A stretch of DNA of 56,765 bases from Fonticula-like sp. SCN 57-25 (Eukaryota; Nucleariida; Rotosphaerida): the NCBI GenBank assembly GCA_001724245.1, contig MEDX01000020.1:1-56765 (forward strand), in the 5' to 3' direction. Positions 1 to 9,433 of this stretch are shown piece by piece. The position numbers and the translations under genes are program-made. Each line of letters begins with the position of its first letter. The stretch's first letter is position 1. The notes below the pieces were generated by a model. It had not been told where the DNA came from and searched no databases. It saw only the letters and a list, made by a program, of their open reading frames with translations.

Positions 1-375
1 GCCGTACAGGTCCACGAAATTCACCGACGATGACACGGACGGATCGAGCCGCAGCGCGTCCACCTCGGCGTGCATGCCCGGACGCATGTTGCATACAACG
101 ACGGAGAGTTCAAGGCCGTGCGCGTCGCGCGTCTCGGCGAGGAGCGATCGAAGCGAGCCGGTCAGGTACCTGGCCATCGGTGAGCACTGAGATTCAGGCA
201 TCGATGCCGCGCACGTTGCATTGCTCGGCCGCGGTGCGGTCAAAAGGGATATTAAAATATGCGGCATGTCGGTGTATTCATGCGAAAGAACGGTCGCGGG
301 CGGGTGCGCCGGCCGCCGTGCGAACAGCAGTAGGCCGAGCACCGCCGCCAGGCACAGGACGAGCGACCGTGACAT
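1..375 (-). CDS. Type II membrane glycosyltransferase, MGAT4 (GT54)-like, 5' part only
   Basis: An open frame runs from an ATG at 375 to the window edge (125 codons) and continues outside. The N-terminus is a short basic stretch followed by a hydrophobic segment (SLVLCLAAVLGLLLFA), a signal anchor expected for a Golgi type II enzyme. Next comes ILISLLTAPRP and, around residues 70-95, YLTGSLRSLLAETRDAHG followed by a beta strand LSVVVCN. That pattern (YL..tL.SLL, then V.VV) recalls the start of the N-acetylglucosaminyltransferase IV-like domain, which adds GlcNAc to N-glycans. No intron is seen in this part. The family call is tentative because the catalytic half is outside the window; another type II glycosyltransferase is possible. 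Confidence 0.45.
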   Translation of the reverse strand, partial: MSRSLVLCLAAVLGLLLFARRPAHPPATVLSHEYTDMPHILISLLTAPRPSNATCAASMPESQCSPMARYLTGSLRSLLAETRDAHGLELSVVVCNMRPGMHAEVDALRLDPSVSSSVNFVDLYG

Positions 376-702
376 CTTGACACATCAGTTTGCAGTTTGC
401 GTGTTTTTGGTCGTCGCGGATGGCCGACTTTGCGGCCGACGCGGGCGTCGCTGTCAAGGGGGGCGATGCGGCGAATGAGACACCAGGCGTCCACGCTGGC
501 GAGCAGGTAGTGAGCCATGCGGAGGTCACTACGATCGCGCCGCTGCAATCTATGACATCGGAATCCTCCATGATGTTTGGTCAAGGCGCATCGCAGCTCG
601 CCCTCATGCCAGAGTCGCTTGCCCCGCCGTGCGAACATGCGGAGACTACTGCTGGATGCGGTCACTGACTTTTCATGTAGGCTCCCCGTTCGCAATACGC
701 GC
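376..702. other. Intergenic region between divergent genes
   Basis: This 327-base gap is the shared upstream region of the leftward glycosyltransferase and the rightward PDZ gene. It contains a GCAGTTTG-type motif (CAGTTTGCAGTTTGC at 386-400) immediately upstream of the leftward ATG; the same motif recurs in other promoters of this window. Near the right end CTGACTTTTCATGTAG (665-680) looks like an intron 3' end, so the PDZ gene may have an additional upstream exon that I could not place. Confidence 0.4.
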
Positions 703-1576
703 ATGTCGGTGGTGACAGAGTGGGTGTTTCGTGAGATCACTTTGGAGAAGCGGGAAGGGACCGAGTTTGGCATGGATATTACCCTCGAGACAGACGGCAT
801 GGAGGTGGCCGAGGTGCGCCGCGGTTTCATTGGATATTGTTGCTTTTTCTGTTTTTTTCATAGTGAATTAGAATGTGGTGTCTGTATTTGTGTAATTGTG
901 CTCTGGGATCTGGCAAGGCGGCTGTCGATTTCGCCCAATGTTCTCTGTTGTTGACTATGCTCACCCTCCTCGGTGTAGGTCATTCCGGGCGGCCTGGTGG
1001 CGCTGGAAGGAACCATTCGGCCCGGCGATCGGCTTTTGTGCATCAACAACACGCCACTTCTCCACATGACCCAGGAAAAGGCCGCGTCAATCTTGCGCGA
1101 TGCCGTTGGTCCCGTCAAGCTCACCGCTGCGTGCCGCCTATGCGGCGACGACACATTCCAGGGCAAGGAGCCCACCGTCGCCACCGAGTTCCTTATCGAC
1201 AACGTGGAGATGACGCCGGTGCCCGGCGAAGGGTTTGGCATGGACATTGAGACGGACGAGACCTCGACGACAGTCACGAGTATTCTCCCGTGCGCCCAGT
1301 TAATCCCCTCTGTGCTGCTGTTTTCTAACGACATGCGTCGCTTTGCATTTTTGGCTTTGTAGAGGCGGTGCTGCCGACAGGTGCGGCCAGCTTCGTGTGG
1401 GCGACATCGTGCTTTCGATCAACGGCACGCCGCTCGTCGCCAAGCAGCCTCAGGACGTCATCAAAATGTTTCAGGAGGCGAGTGGGAAAACCAAGTTTGT
1501 CGTCGCGGGGCCAAACACCGGGCACCCGCGGCACAAGACGGTGGAGACGCACAGCAGCGGCTGCACGATCTTTTAG
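703..1576 (+). CDS. Two-PDZ-domain protein with C-terminal CaaX box
   Basis: Three exons (703-813, 979-1279, 1365-1576) join in frame to 207 residues. PDZ1 spans about residues 8-95 (EFGMDI carboxylate-binding loop, IRPGDRLLCINN) and PDZ2 about 110-190 (GFGMDI, LRVGDIVLSINGTPL). The two repeats are clearly related. The first intron is long for this locus (165 nt) and splits PDZ1 between beta strands; the second acceptor must be the second AG of TAGAG to keep the frame. The protein ends SSGCTIF: CTIF fits a CaaX prenylation box, with Phe at X favouring geranylgeranylation, so the protein is probably a membrane-tethered scaffold. There is no catalytic domain. An upstream exon is possible, because a splice-acceptor-like sequence ends at 680. 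Confidence 0.75.
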
Positions 1577-1705
1577 CCCACTATACATTGTGAGTCGAAT
1601 TTCGTGCTGACCTATTTTATTCTGTGTATGGTGGAGCCGAAAGGCATAATGTTATCCTGCTGCGTGTACCACAAGCAATACAGTGTACCGTAGGAGACCA
1701 TAACC

Positions 1706-1712
1706 TATAAAA
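1706..1712 (+). promoter_or_regulatory. TATA box upstream of ATP23
   Basis: CTATAAAAG lies about 90 bases upstream of the ATP23 start codon, at a plausible distance for a TATA element given a short 5' UTR. No experimental support. Confidence 0.35.
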
Positions 1713-1801
1713 GCTCTTCTTGTCAGTCTAGTTTCCTAGAGGACCATCCATTTGAATCACGGCCACGTGTCGGTCAGCAAAGTGGTTGAGGGCCGGGCAG
1801 C

Positions 1802-2356
1802 ATGGAGATGCTGTTGACGCGAGCGAGGCGGGATCCGATCGGCGTCGGTAGGTGTAGGGAAGTAGTAGAGCGAGTTTTGAGCGGGTCGCCGTATGGATCC
1901 ATGCTTGCCCGGACAAACGGCCTTTCTGCCGATTGCGTCCGCTGCGACCAGACGCGGATCCCTGGGAGGGCCGTCTACGACATTACCAACAACAAGATCA
2001 CGGTCTGCGCCGACCGACTTGCCGAAAACAAGGAAGTGGAGGAGGCACTGCGCCACGAGATCGTTCACGCTCACGACGTACGAGAATAGTTACTTTTGTT
2101 GAAAGCGGTCTAAGTTGAGCTGTAGAATGCGATGCACCGCCTGACGGACTCGTGCTCGTCGAAAGCGTGCAGCGAGATCCGTGCGTGCGCGGCCGTAGAC
2201 TGCCGCAAGGCCAAATATTTCAAAGAGTGTGTGAAGGACTGTGCGGTACGCGCGTTGACTCCCAACGCTTCCTTTCAAGCGACTGCGCGTTCCCACGTCG
2301 ACGCATTGTTCGACGTGTGCAGCGACTCTGTTTTAATGGAGAGCGAGCACTACTAA
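1802..2356 (+). CDS. ATP23: Mitochondrial inner membrane protease ATP23 (M76 metallopeptidase)
   Basis: Two exons (1802-2077, 2126-2356) give 168 residues. The zinc-metallopeptidase motif HEIVHAHD (HExxH) is at about residues 84-91, and the splice joins it to the family-specific ACSEIRA motif. CVRCDQ upstream and several Cys in the C-terminal half (CRKAKYFKECVKDC) match the Cys-rich ATP23 family, whose disulfides form in the intermembrane space. ATP23 processes the ATP synthase subunit Atp6 precursor and assists F-O assembly. The protein is short relative to yeast ATP23, mostly at the N-terminus, and closer in length to the animal homologue. Both the HExxH signature and the conserved second motif are intact, so an active enzyme is expected. 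Confidence 0.88.
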
Positions 2357-2465
2357 AGACTATGCGTGTATTGTTGCTGTATTAGGCGTAAAACTGCATC
2401 CAGTTATTCGCCGCATTATTTTCAAAATGTTGTACAATACATGACTGTTCATATCAGCCCTGCTT

Positions 2466-3993
2466 CTACTCGACACTCAGCGGGTTGTATTTTCCGTTGC
2501 GAATGAGCTCCTTTGTGATGGCGTTCACGCGCGCCGCGACCACCTCTGCGACAATCTTTGGGTTGTACTCTTCCACCATGAGCTTGCGCGCGCGCTCCCC
2601 CTTTTCTGTACACATTCATGTGAGTGGCCAGTGACTAAATGGCAGTAGCACGCACGCCTCGCCTCGTCCCTGTTTTCGTACACGCGCCGCATCAGCTTGC
2701 GGAGCTCTCCGACGGACGGGTTTGCCCACATGTGCCCCCGGAAGGCGCCCTTTGCCGGGTCAGCATGGCGCAAAATGCAGGCGAGCACGCACCGACGTGA
2801 TCTCCTCGAGGCCGTCGATGGGTAACGGGTACGACGCGTCCGGGCGGAGGAACTCTGTGCTGCCGCTCCAGTTCGTGGCGATGACCGGGAGCCCCATGGC
2901 CATCGCCTCGACGTGCGGGCGGCCCCACCCCTCGCCGCGGCTGGGCAGCACGAACGCGTCGGCCGAGCGGTAGAGCGACGCCATGTCACGCTGCTCGACG
3001 TGGCCGCTCTTCACGATGAGCCGCGCGAGGTGGGCGTCGCTGATCCCCGCCGACTGCAGGAGCTCTGAGATCTCCTCGTCGAGCGTGCGCGTGGCGTGGT
3101 ACGGCGCCGTCTTGAGCACGAGCACGACCGGCTCGTCGGCCGAAAACTCGGCAAAGTACGCCTGTGACGGGATTAGGGAAGGCGGGCGGGCTTCAAGCGC
3201 GTACCTTGAGCAGCACGTCCCATCCCTTTCGCCTCTCCCACTTGAACACGCTGAGAAACACAAAGTCGCCCTCGCGGGCACCCTCGACCGGCACGCGCGG
3301 CACCGAAGCGGGGTCGAAAAAGTCAACGTCAACCGACTCGGGTACAACGTGGAGCTTGCTCGGGTCGACGCCGCTCTGCGAAAATGTCTTTACGTGGAAC
3401 GCCGACGGGACCCAGATCTCGTCCATAGCATTGCAACGCGCCACATGCCCGGGCGTGAGCCTGCCAACGCCCAGCAAACTCGTTAGCAGGGCGCGAACAC
3501 TTGCTGTCATCGCACCTGTCAGTCTCAAACATGGTGCGACCTACGCGATAGAGCGTGTCGGGCGAAGGGGGGCACAGCGGAGTCGAGTACATTGGCGGGC
3601 TCCACGCGCCAGGCTCAGAGTGACACACAACAATGCTGCTGGACGGGCGTGCCAGCGTCCCTTGCATGCGCTGCAGCGCAGACTGGACAGGCTGGGGGAG
3701 GCCGCGCTTGAAGGATGCAGAATACGAATCGCCTAAGCAAGGGTTAACAAGCGGCACAATGCAAAAAGACCCTTACCGTGCTGAGAAATGCGCACGGGCA
3801 TCATCGTTTCTAGCGGAAGCGCAAACGAGATGGCCTCGCTGCAGTAGCCGCCGCTCGAGTAAAACGGCGCCATCCACCAGAGCGTGGGCTGCTTGCCAGA
3901 GCTCATCATGGTCTTTTCGCATAGCACCCCGATCAATAGAACAATTATCCAGCTTGCAGCATATTGCGCCACAAGCCCCCGTAAACCAGCCAT
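2466..3993 (-). CDS. Membrane-anchored GT4 family glycosyltransferase
   Basis: Six exons (3993-3777, 3732-3516, 3460-3205, 3161-2793, 2749-2656, 2605-2466) splice in frame to 430 residues. The N-terminus carries a hydrophobic anchor (YAASWIIVLLIGVLC), so the enzyme is probably luminal in the ER or Golgi. The C-terminal half is a GT-B Rossmann fold with the retaining GT4 signature ADAFVLPSRGEGWGRPHVEA, which contains the EX7E pair, followed by GLPVIATNWSG. The sequence before it (DEIWVPSAFHVKTFSQSGV, then LHVVPESVD) is the usual inter-domain region of GT4 enzymes. Sugar donor and acceptor cannot be read from the sequence; fungal relatives include mannosyltransferases. Four of the five donors are GTRCG and one is GTAAGG. 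Confidence 0.82.
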
Positions 3994-4094
3994 TAGGCCT
4001 TCCAAGCTAGCGCTAGTCTCGCTTCCGACAGCAAATTTGACACCTCGATCACCGCAGGGGCTTCGCACGTATGCTGACACACGATTTCGATGGT

Positions 4095-4161
4095 GGTTCA
4101 TCCTGGGTTCATCCGGGGTTCATCGCTGGTTCATCGTGGCTCCCGGTTCATTCCGGTTCAT
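4095..4161. repeat. Phased GGTTCAT repeat array in a promoter region
   Basis: Six copies of GGTTCAT begin at 4095, 4106, 4117, 4128, 4145 and 4155. The first four are spaced exactly 11 bases apart, one helical turn, so they face the same side of the DNA. A TATAAA follows at 4174-4179. The array lies 100-170 bases upstream of the leftward GT4 gene and downstream of the Myb gene stop. GCAAACTGC at 4225-4233 belongs to a motif seen in other promoters here. The rest of the 3994-4462 gap is AT-rich and shows no gene. Confidence 0.7.
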
Positions 4162-4462
4162 TGTGGCTGTGGCTATAAAGCACGTTCCTCTCTCTGTGGT
4201 GGTGGGAAAGACTATAGACTGCACGCAAACTGCTTATCTTTAATAACACATATGATGATGCATACAGCAAAGGTACAAACAAATCCAACGCAACACAAAA
4301 GAATAACGAGGGGAAACGCCTAAACCAACCAAACAATATATGTGCCTCCATTGTAACCAATAGAATGCACCTCAACTATGTACGTCACAACGAACAAGCA
4401 AACGAATAGCACAAGACGACGCTCGACTTTAACCAGCTCTCACTCCTACATCAATCAACGTC

Positions 4463-6091
4463 CTATGCCGTTGACGTCAACTTGGACGCCTCGCACAGGG
4501 TCTGGCGCAGCAAGCGGCTCCCGATGGGCGACTCAAAGCATGGCGTAATCTCGGCGCTAACGCCGCTCCTTCTCCGGAACCCATCAGGCTGAGCCGACGC
4601 CGCATTCGAGGCAGGCTTGGGCAGGCGCAGGTGCACCGTCAACGTCATGCGGTTACTCGTGCCGGCCACAACCGAGCCCGAGTGCCGCTCAGCGGCGACG
4701 GGCGTCTCCTCCGGCTCGTCGAGCAACGACGTGAGGCCGTGAGCGTAGTGGTCGCGCATTGAAGACATTACATCGTCGTCCTCGTCGTGCTCGGAATACG
4801 GCTCGAGGGGCGCCAGCCCGCGGGACCCTCCGTCCCCAAAGAGCGCTCTGCGACGGCGCTGCATGCCAGCCGAATACTAGTGGAAACAAGGCGTCAGTCA
4901 GCAAGCGTACGTCTTCTTCATGTCACGTACATCACGGTGTATGCGGGACGGCGACTGGAGCGGGGACGACGTGGGCGGGCTCGCGAGGAACCAGTGGTCC
5001 GTAAAGAGATCACGGTCCTTTGATGGTGTAGACTTGGTGCGCGAGGGCGGCGAGCTAAACCCAAAGTCGACCACCTGCTCCGCGTAGCGGCCCGACAGCT
5101 CTTTCGTTGGGCTCTGCACACACGACGAATCTGCGCGCGGGGGTCAGAAAATGCAAGGCAGATCGCATCAGGCGTACCGAGCAGCAGCACTTCTTGCGAG
5201 CTTGGTGTGCGGAAAACGGTGTCGGACATGTCGCCCACGGAGCGACTCAGGGAAGGCGTGCCAAAGAGCTTGCTTGGTGTGGCAAACGGTGGTACCTGCT
5301 GGGAGAGCGACAGAAAGCGGCGGTTCTCCATGGAATCACCCCTCGTTAATTCGGCATCAGGAGTTACATCCCTGCCAGCTAGCTCCTCGACCTCCTCCTC
5401 CTCCTCGTCTTCCTCTTCTTCGTCCTCCTCCTCTTCCTCGTCGTTTTCGTCAGCATCGTGACGGCCGCCCCGCTGGGCCTTCACCGGTCCGTCCTGCGCC
5501 TGGTGTGAGATGGACAGATAGGTCACCAAGAGTGCGCACCGATGAGCGCGCCCTGCGCTTCGTGCCGCGCGGCGGCGGCTCTGCCACCTCGATGAGGCGG
5601 CCGTCCGAGTCGAGACGGCGGCGCAAAGTAGAGTTCCAGTGGTTCTTGATGGCATTGTCGGTACTGCGGCGATCGTCAGAGTGCGAAACGCGAATCACGG
5701 GCACGCACCGTCCGGGAAGATATTTGGCAATCTCTGCCCACTTGTTTCCAATTTTACCATGCCACATCAGAATGGTCCGCTCCTCCTCGGCCGACCAAGC
5801 CTCCTTCACGACGAACGGGTTCAAGTGATTGTGCCACCTGTTGGAGATGAGCATCAAGAAAGGCGGCAACATTGGCGCGTACCGCTCGCGGCACTGCTTT
5901 CCAATTCGTGCACCAAGCTCCGAAGCAATAATTGACCAGCGCTTCGGTCCATACTGGTGCACCAGCTGCCGCAGCCTCTCGTCCTCCTATGACACGCGTG
6001 CAGAGTTTAGAAGATGGGACGTTGCGCGAGACACTCGTACCTCCTTGGTCCACGGACCCTTGACAATGCGAGCGTCAACACCACGTCTCAT
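4463..6091 (-). CDS. R2R3 Myb transcription factor (c-Myb/3R-Myb type)
   Basis: Seven exons (6091-6041, 5986-5883, 5837-5709, 5663-5540, 5499-5178, 5130-4931, 4876-4463) splice in frame to 447 residues. R2 begins at KGPWTKEED and contains [14 protein letters not shown]3 begins at AWSAEEER and ends [16 protein letters not shown]. This is the DNA-recognition pattern of animal and plant c-Myb/3R-Myb proteins, which control cell-cycle genes through AACNG sites. Repeat R1 is absent from this model; the ATG lies only 10 codons before R2, and a CTAAC...AAAG stretch just upstream could mark an extra intron, so a missing first exon is possible. A run of about 25 acidic residues follows the DNA-binding domain, then Ser/Pro-rich TP and SP motifs typical of CDK targets. 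The remainder is low-complexity and probably regulatory. Confidence 0.85.
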
Positions 6092-6683
6092 TTGCCGTTC
6101 ACTTTTAATTGATGTTAGCATAAGGTGTCGGGCATCGGCACCGCGCACCCCGAAATGGCAGCAGCCATCACTCACTCGGCGGGAAATCAAACCTACGACC
6201 CTGGTGCGGACTCCAGCGCCAGAAACCAGGTGTTTGCTTAACGTCGCAATTGATGCCACTCTCGCCACACGCACACGATCGCACACACACCAACACGCGC
6301 GCGTCGCCGGGCCGAGTCGGAAAAGCGTGGTGAGTGGTGAACACGGGGGAAAAGTGTGCAAAGAGACAAATTTTCAAAGGGAACAAAAAAAAGGCGCGAA
6401 GAATTTTGGCGCGCGTCTTGATCATTGTCAGCCTCGTGCGACTTTTTTGATGACCATGAAAAATCGTCGCTCCAAAAATACCGTAATCGTGGTAATCGAT
6501 CGTAAGCATGGCGAGCCAACCACAACCCAACCGTTACCCCCGAAATTTTCCGTGTTTGTCGTCGTCGTCTAACAAAGAGAGCCAATCAGGGCTTCGCAAT
6601 AGCAATCGGTTAGACGGGGGGGACTGGTTAAAAAAAAGTGGAGAGTGGCAGGGCGCAGGGCGCTTCGCGTTTGTGACCCAAAC
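6092..6683. promoter_or_regulatory. Divergent promoter between Myb and HMG-box genes
   Basis: This 592-base region separates two outward-facing transcription-factor genes. It holds a TTTTGGCGCG sequence (6404-6413) resembling an E2F site and a CCAAT box inside GCCAATCAGG (6582-6590). An inverted pair CGTCTAAC (6566-6573) and GTTAGACG (6609-6616) flanks the CCAAT box. The same CGTCTAAC octamer appears in two other intergenic regions here. No convincing coding region is seen. Confidence 0.5.
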
Positions 6684-7694
6684 ATGGGGAAAGCGCCGAG
6701 GAAGCGAAATAAGCAGCAGCCGCAACAGCAGAATCCGGAGCAGCAAGCGCCTGTATGGTTTGTTCAAATTCCAGTGTTTGTGCCATTCGAGACGGATGCT
6801 GATGGTACGAGCGCCGAGCTGCGCCTGGGATTTGCTTGTCGCGCTAACGCGCCATCGTACATCAAAGCAACGACAGCTCCTTACACGGAGCAATGGACGT
6901 CGGGGTATGCTCCACGCGAGGAGACATCATCCAGCAGCGGGGATGCAGGTTCATCAATGGATGGCACCCTTGAAGCACATTTTGCAAACTCGTCGGATGA
7001 TCGAGCTGCCCGACATGTCGCACATCTCGCGCACCATCACGAAACGCGTAGAGCGCCTGAAGGCGCGTTTGCGAGTGACAATGATGGTTATTATAGACCA
7101 GAAAGCGCCTCGTTCGCGCTGGACGACATTGTCACTCGCCACGCTGTCAACAATGACGAGGAACCTGGGCTCCCGCCGTCAAACGTAGAGACGGGGGCAT
7201 CCGGGGCGCGGTTGGCCCCGCAACCCACTAGAATCCGGCGCCCAATGAACTCCTTCTTTCTCTTTCGCCGCGAGCAACACGAGCGGCTACAGCGGGCATC
7301 GCCGGGGCTGTCGACAACAGACATTTCCAAGCTCGTCGCCAGGCTTTGGAAAGAACTACCGCCGGAGAGCAGGCGGGTGTATCGGGAACGCGCGCACCAA
7401 ACTATGAGAATGGTTATTGAGAATAACCCGGGATGGCGCTACTCGTCATCGCAAGGGCGCGCGTCCCGCGCGAGCCAATCAGCTGCCGCAGTGCCCGAGG
7501 CAACCCATCAGGCCCCTGCTGCTGTGCCCGAATCGCCGTCGGCCTATTCGCATGGTAGCCTTCAAGATGTTGCCCTATATGACGATTCGCTTTCAGACCA
7601 AGGCGCCTTGTCTGACAACGGCACGGAACCTATGCTTCCGGATGACGCGTCCGTGCACCAATATTACGAGAATATGCTTCTTTGGCCGTCCTGA
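6684..7694 (+). CDS. HMG-box transcription factor of the MATA/SOX class
   Basis: A single exon of 336 residues starts at an ATG in good context (AACATGG). The frame is open upstream but has no earlier ATG. The HMG box lies at about residues 183-255: RRPMNSFFLFRREQHERLQ, GLSTTDISKLVARLWKELP, then YRERAHQTMRMVIENNPG. RPMNSFxLFR is the sequence-specific MATA/SOX-type form rather than the non-specific HMGB type. Fungal relatives include mating-type and Ste11/Rox1 regulators, so a role in mating or development is possible but not shown. The N-terminus is basic and Gln-rich; the C-terminus is acidic and Ser/Ala-rich, resembling an activation region. It shares a divergent promoter with the Myb gene. 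Confidence 0.83.
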   Translation: MGKAPRKRNKQQPQQQNPEQQAPVWFVQIPVFVPFETDADGTSAELRLGFACRANAPSYIKATTAPYTEQWTSGYAPREETSSSSGDAGSSMDGTLEAHFANSSDDRAARHVAHLAHHHETRRAPEGAFASDNDGYYRPESASFALDDIVTRHAVNNDEEPGLPPSNVETGASGARLAPQPTRIRRPMNSFFLFRREQHERLQRASPGLSTTDISKLVARLWKELPPESRRVYRERAHQTMRMVIENNPGWRYSSSQGRASRASQSAAAVPEATHQAPAAVPESPSAYSHGSLQDVALYDDSLSDQGALSDNGTEPMLPDDASVHQYYENMLLWPS

Positions 7695-8224
7695 GATTTC
7701 TCTCGATGCCCGCTTGAGTTGAATATCCCTTTTGTCGAGCGAAATCCGCTCAAACACAGTACTTTTTAGCTTGCAATATTTTTGCTGTTTTGTTTGTCGT
7801 TAGTGTTTAGGCCTGAGCAGATAGGCGTCTGGCTGGGCTCCTGATCAGCGGCCAAACATGCGTTTGTTGTGCATTTTAGTGTGTAGTAGGTAATTTGAGG
7901 GTGCATGCGTGAATACCGTTGGAAATTACGGGTTTGGAAGTAATAAAATCACAGTTATTTGAGCAGCATATCTTTATTTAAAATGTATCATTGTATGCTA
8001 AAATCGCAAAAATACTGAACGCTACGTGCAAACACGGTATAGTTTAAGGATCCTTGGTGTACTCGAACTCGTCTAGCGAGACCCGATAATAGATATCTTC
8101 CTGTCAATGACCCAAAAACGGTTTACGATCGTCTACCCGAACGAATACTCATAAAATGGACACTAAAAAACACTAAACATTGTCAAACATGAATAATTCC
8201 ACGCAAACTGAACGACATCCTGCG
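7695..8224. other. Convergent 3' region of HMG-box and bZIP genes
   Basis: This 530-base AT-richer stretch lies between two converging genes. TAATAAAATCAC at 7941-7952 is a candidate polyadenylation signal. I see no open frame or RNA gene that I can support. Confidence 0.35.
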
Positions 8225-9433
8225 TTAAAATGAATTGCGGTGCATGGTGAGGCGGTTCATTCCGGTACCCCCCATGCCGTTGGACATGGGGTTGGAAGAT
8301 GCGAGAGGCCTCGAGCCCGCGCCGGCATTGGTGGCGGCGGCGGCGGCAGCAGCAGCGGCGGCGGCGGCAGCACTCGCTGTTGACTTGCGCCTCAGCAGCT
8401 TGGCGGTACATACGTCGAGCGGCTCGTTCGGGTCATAGGGAATACCGCGCATGCCGGCGAGCTCGCGATGCAGCCTGCGAATCGTCTTGACGAGCTCGAG
8501 GTTCTTCTGGATGAGCGCGTGCGACGCGTTCTCGAGCTCCTGTAGATACTCCTTCTTCTTCTCCCGACTACGCCTCGCCGCCACGCGGTTGCGCTCCTGG
8601 CGCCGGTGCAGCAGCTCCTCAGCCTCGTCGTCGGTATTCGACATCATCTGCGAGCGGCGGACACCATTCAACATGCGCATGCCCGACGTCGGCGAATCCT
8701 CGCGGCTAAACGCGCCCGGATCGTTGAGGTTCATAATGGAGAGGCCCTCGGGGCTGGCCGTGCCCTGCTCGCTGTGGTTCAGGTTGTTGCCCGCCAGCAG
8801 GTCGAGAAGCATCGCATTGCTCGGCGCCCTGGTTCCCGTCGAGCTGCTCGCGCCTGCGCTGGACTGCTCGCTCTCGTCCGTGTCCATCGAACTGTCGTCG
8901 TCGCTCGATGCCGAATAGCCGCTCTCCACCTTGATAGTCGGCGCCGCTGCCCGCGCAAAAGGCGCAGGCGCGCGGTTGGTGCGGGCAATATAAATCGCGG
9001 GCCTCTCGCTGCCCGCGTTGTATTCGCTCGTCTTGACTGCGTTCACCGCGCCAGCCGCGCTAAACTCGGGCTGAACAGCAGCAGCGGCAGCAGTCGGTGC
9101 CGGAGACGCAGCAAAACGCGGAGGGCGGGCACTGGATCCGTCCTGCGCTTCGTCCATCGCGCGCAGCTGCTGCTCAAAGACGTGCTGCAGATGCTGAGCG
9201 GTAGTCTGCTGAGCGGCGATGGCACTTGCGGACGGCGGCGGCCCCGCGTTGCCGAAAGCAAAGGGCGCAGTGTTCACGGCCGATCCAAAGAGCCCGCCCA
9301 TGCCGACCGACTCGTTAAGCAGCCCGCTGGCAGCGCTGAACCCAGCAAAAAAGTCGGCACCAAAGTCATCGTGGTGAGAGGCGGCCCCACCGATGCCGTA
9401 GTTGGTGGCCACGTCGTGCTGCAGGATATCCAT
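8225..9433 (-). CDS. bZIP transcription factor
   Basis: A single exon of 402 residues; the first in-frame ATG is at 9433. The basic region ERNRVAARRSREKKKEYLQE (about residues 276-295) contains the NxxAAxxSR signature. It is followed by a heptad zipper with spaced leucines (LENASHALIQKNLELV, then IRRLHREL). The N-terminal 270 residues are Ala/Ser/Asp-rich and look like a transactivation region, with an acidic patch SDDDSSMDTDES and a KVES motif that could be SUMOylated. A poly-Ala run of about 13 residues (GCC/GCG repeats near 8335-8375) lies near the C-terminus. NRVAARRSR is closest to CREB/ATF-type or Pap1-like basic regions, but the subfamily and target site cannot be fixed. Confidence 0.85.
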   Translation of the reverse strand: MDILQHDVATNYGIGGAASHHDDFGADFFAGFSAASGLLNESVGMGGLFGSAVNTAPFAFGNAGPPPSASAIAAQQTTAQHLQHVFEQQLRAMDEAQDGSSARPPRFAASPAPTAAAAAVQPEFSAAGAVNAVKTSEYNAGSERPAIYIARTNRAPAPFARAAAPTIKVESGYSASSDDDSSMDTDESEQSSAGASSSTGTRAPSNAMLLDLLAGNNLNHSEQGTASPEGLSIMNLNDPGAFSREDSPTSGMRMLNGVRRSQMMSNTDDEAEELLHRRQERNRVAARRSREKKKEYLQELENASHALIQKNLELVKTIRRLHRELAGMRGIPYDPNEPLDVCTAKLLRRKSTASAAAAAAAAAAAAATNAGAGSRPLASSNPMSNGMGGTGMNRLTMHRNSF

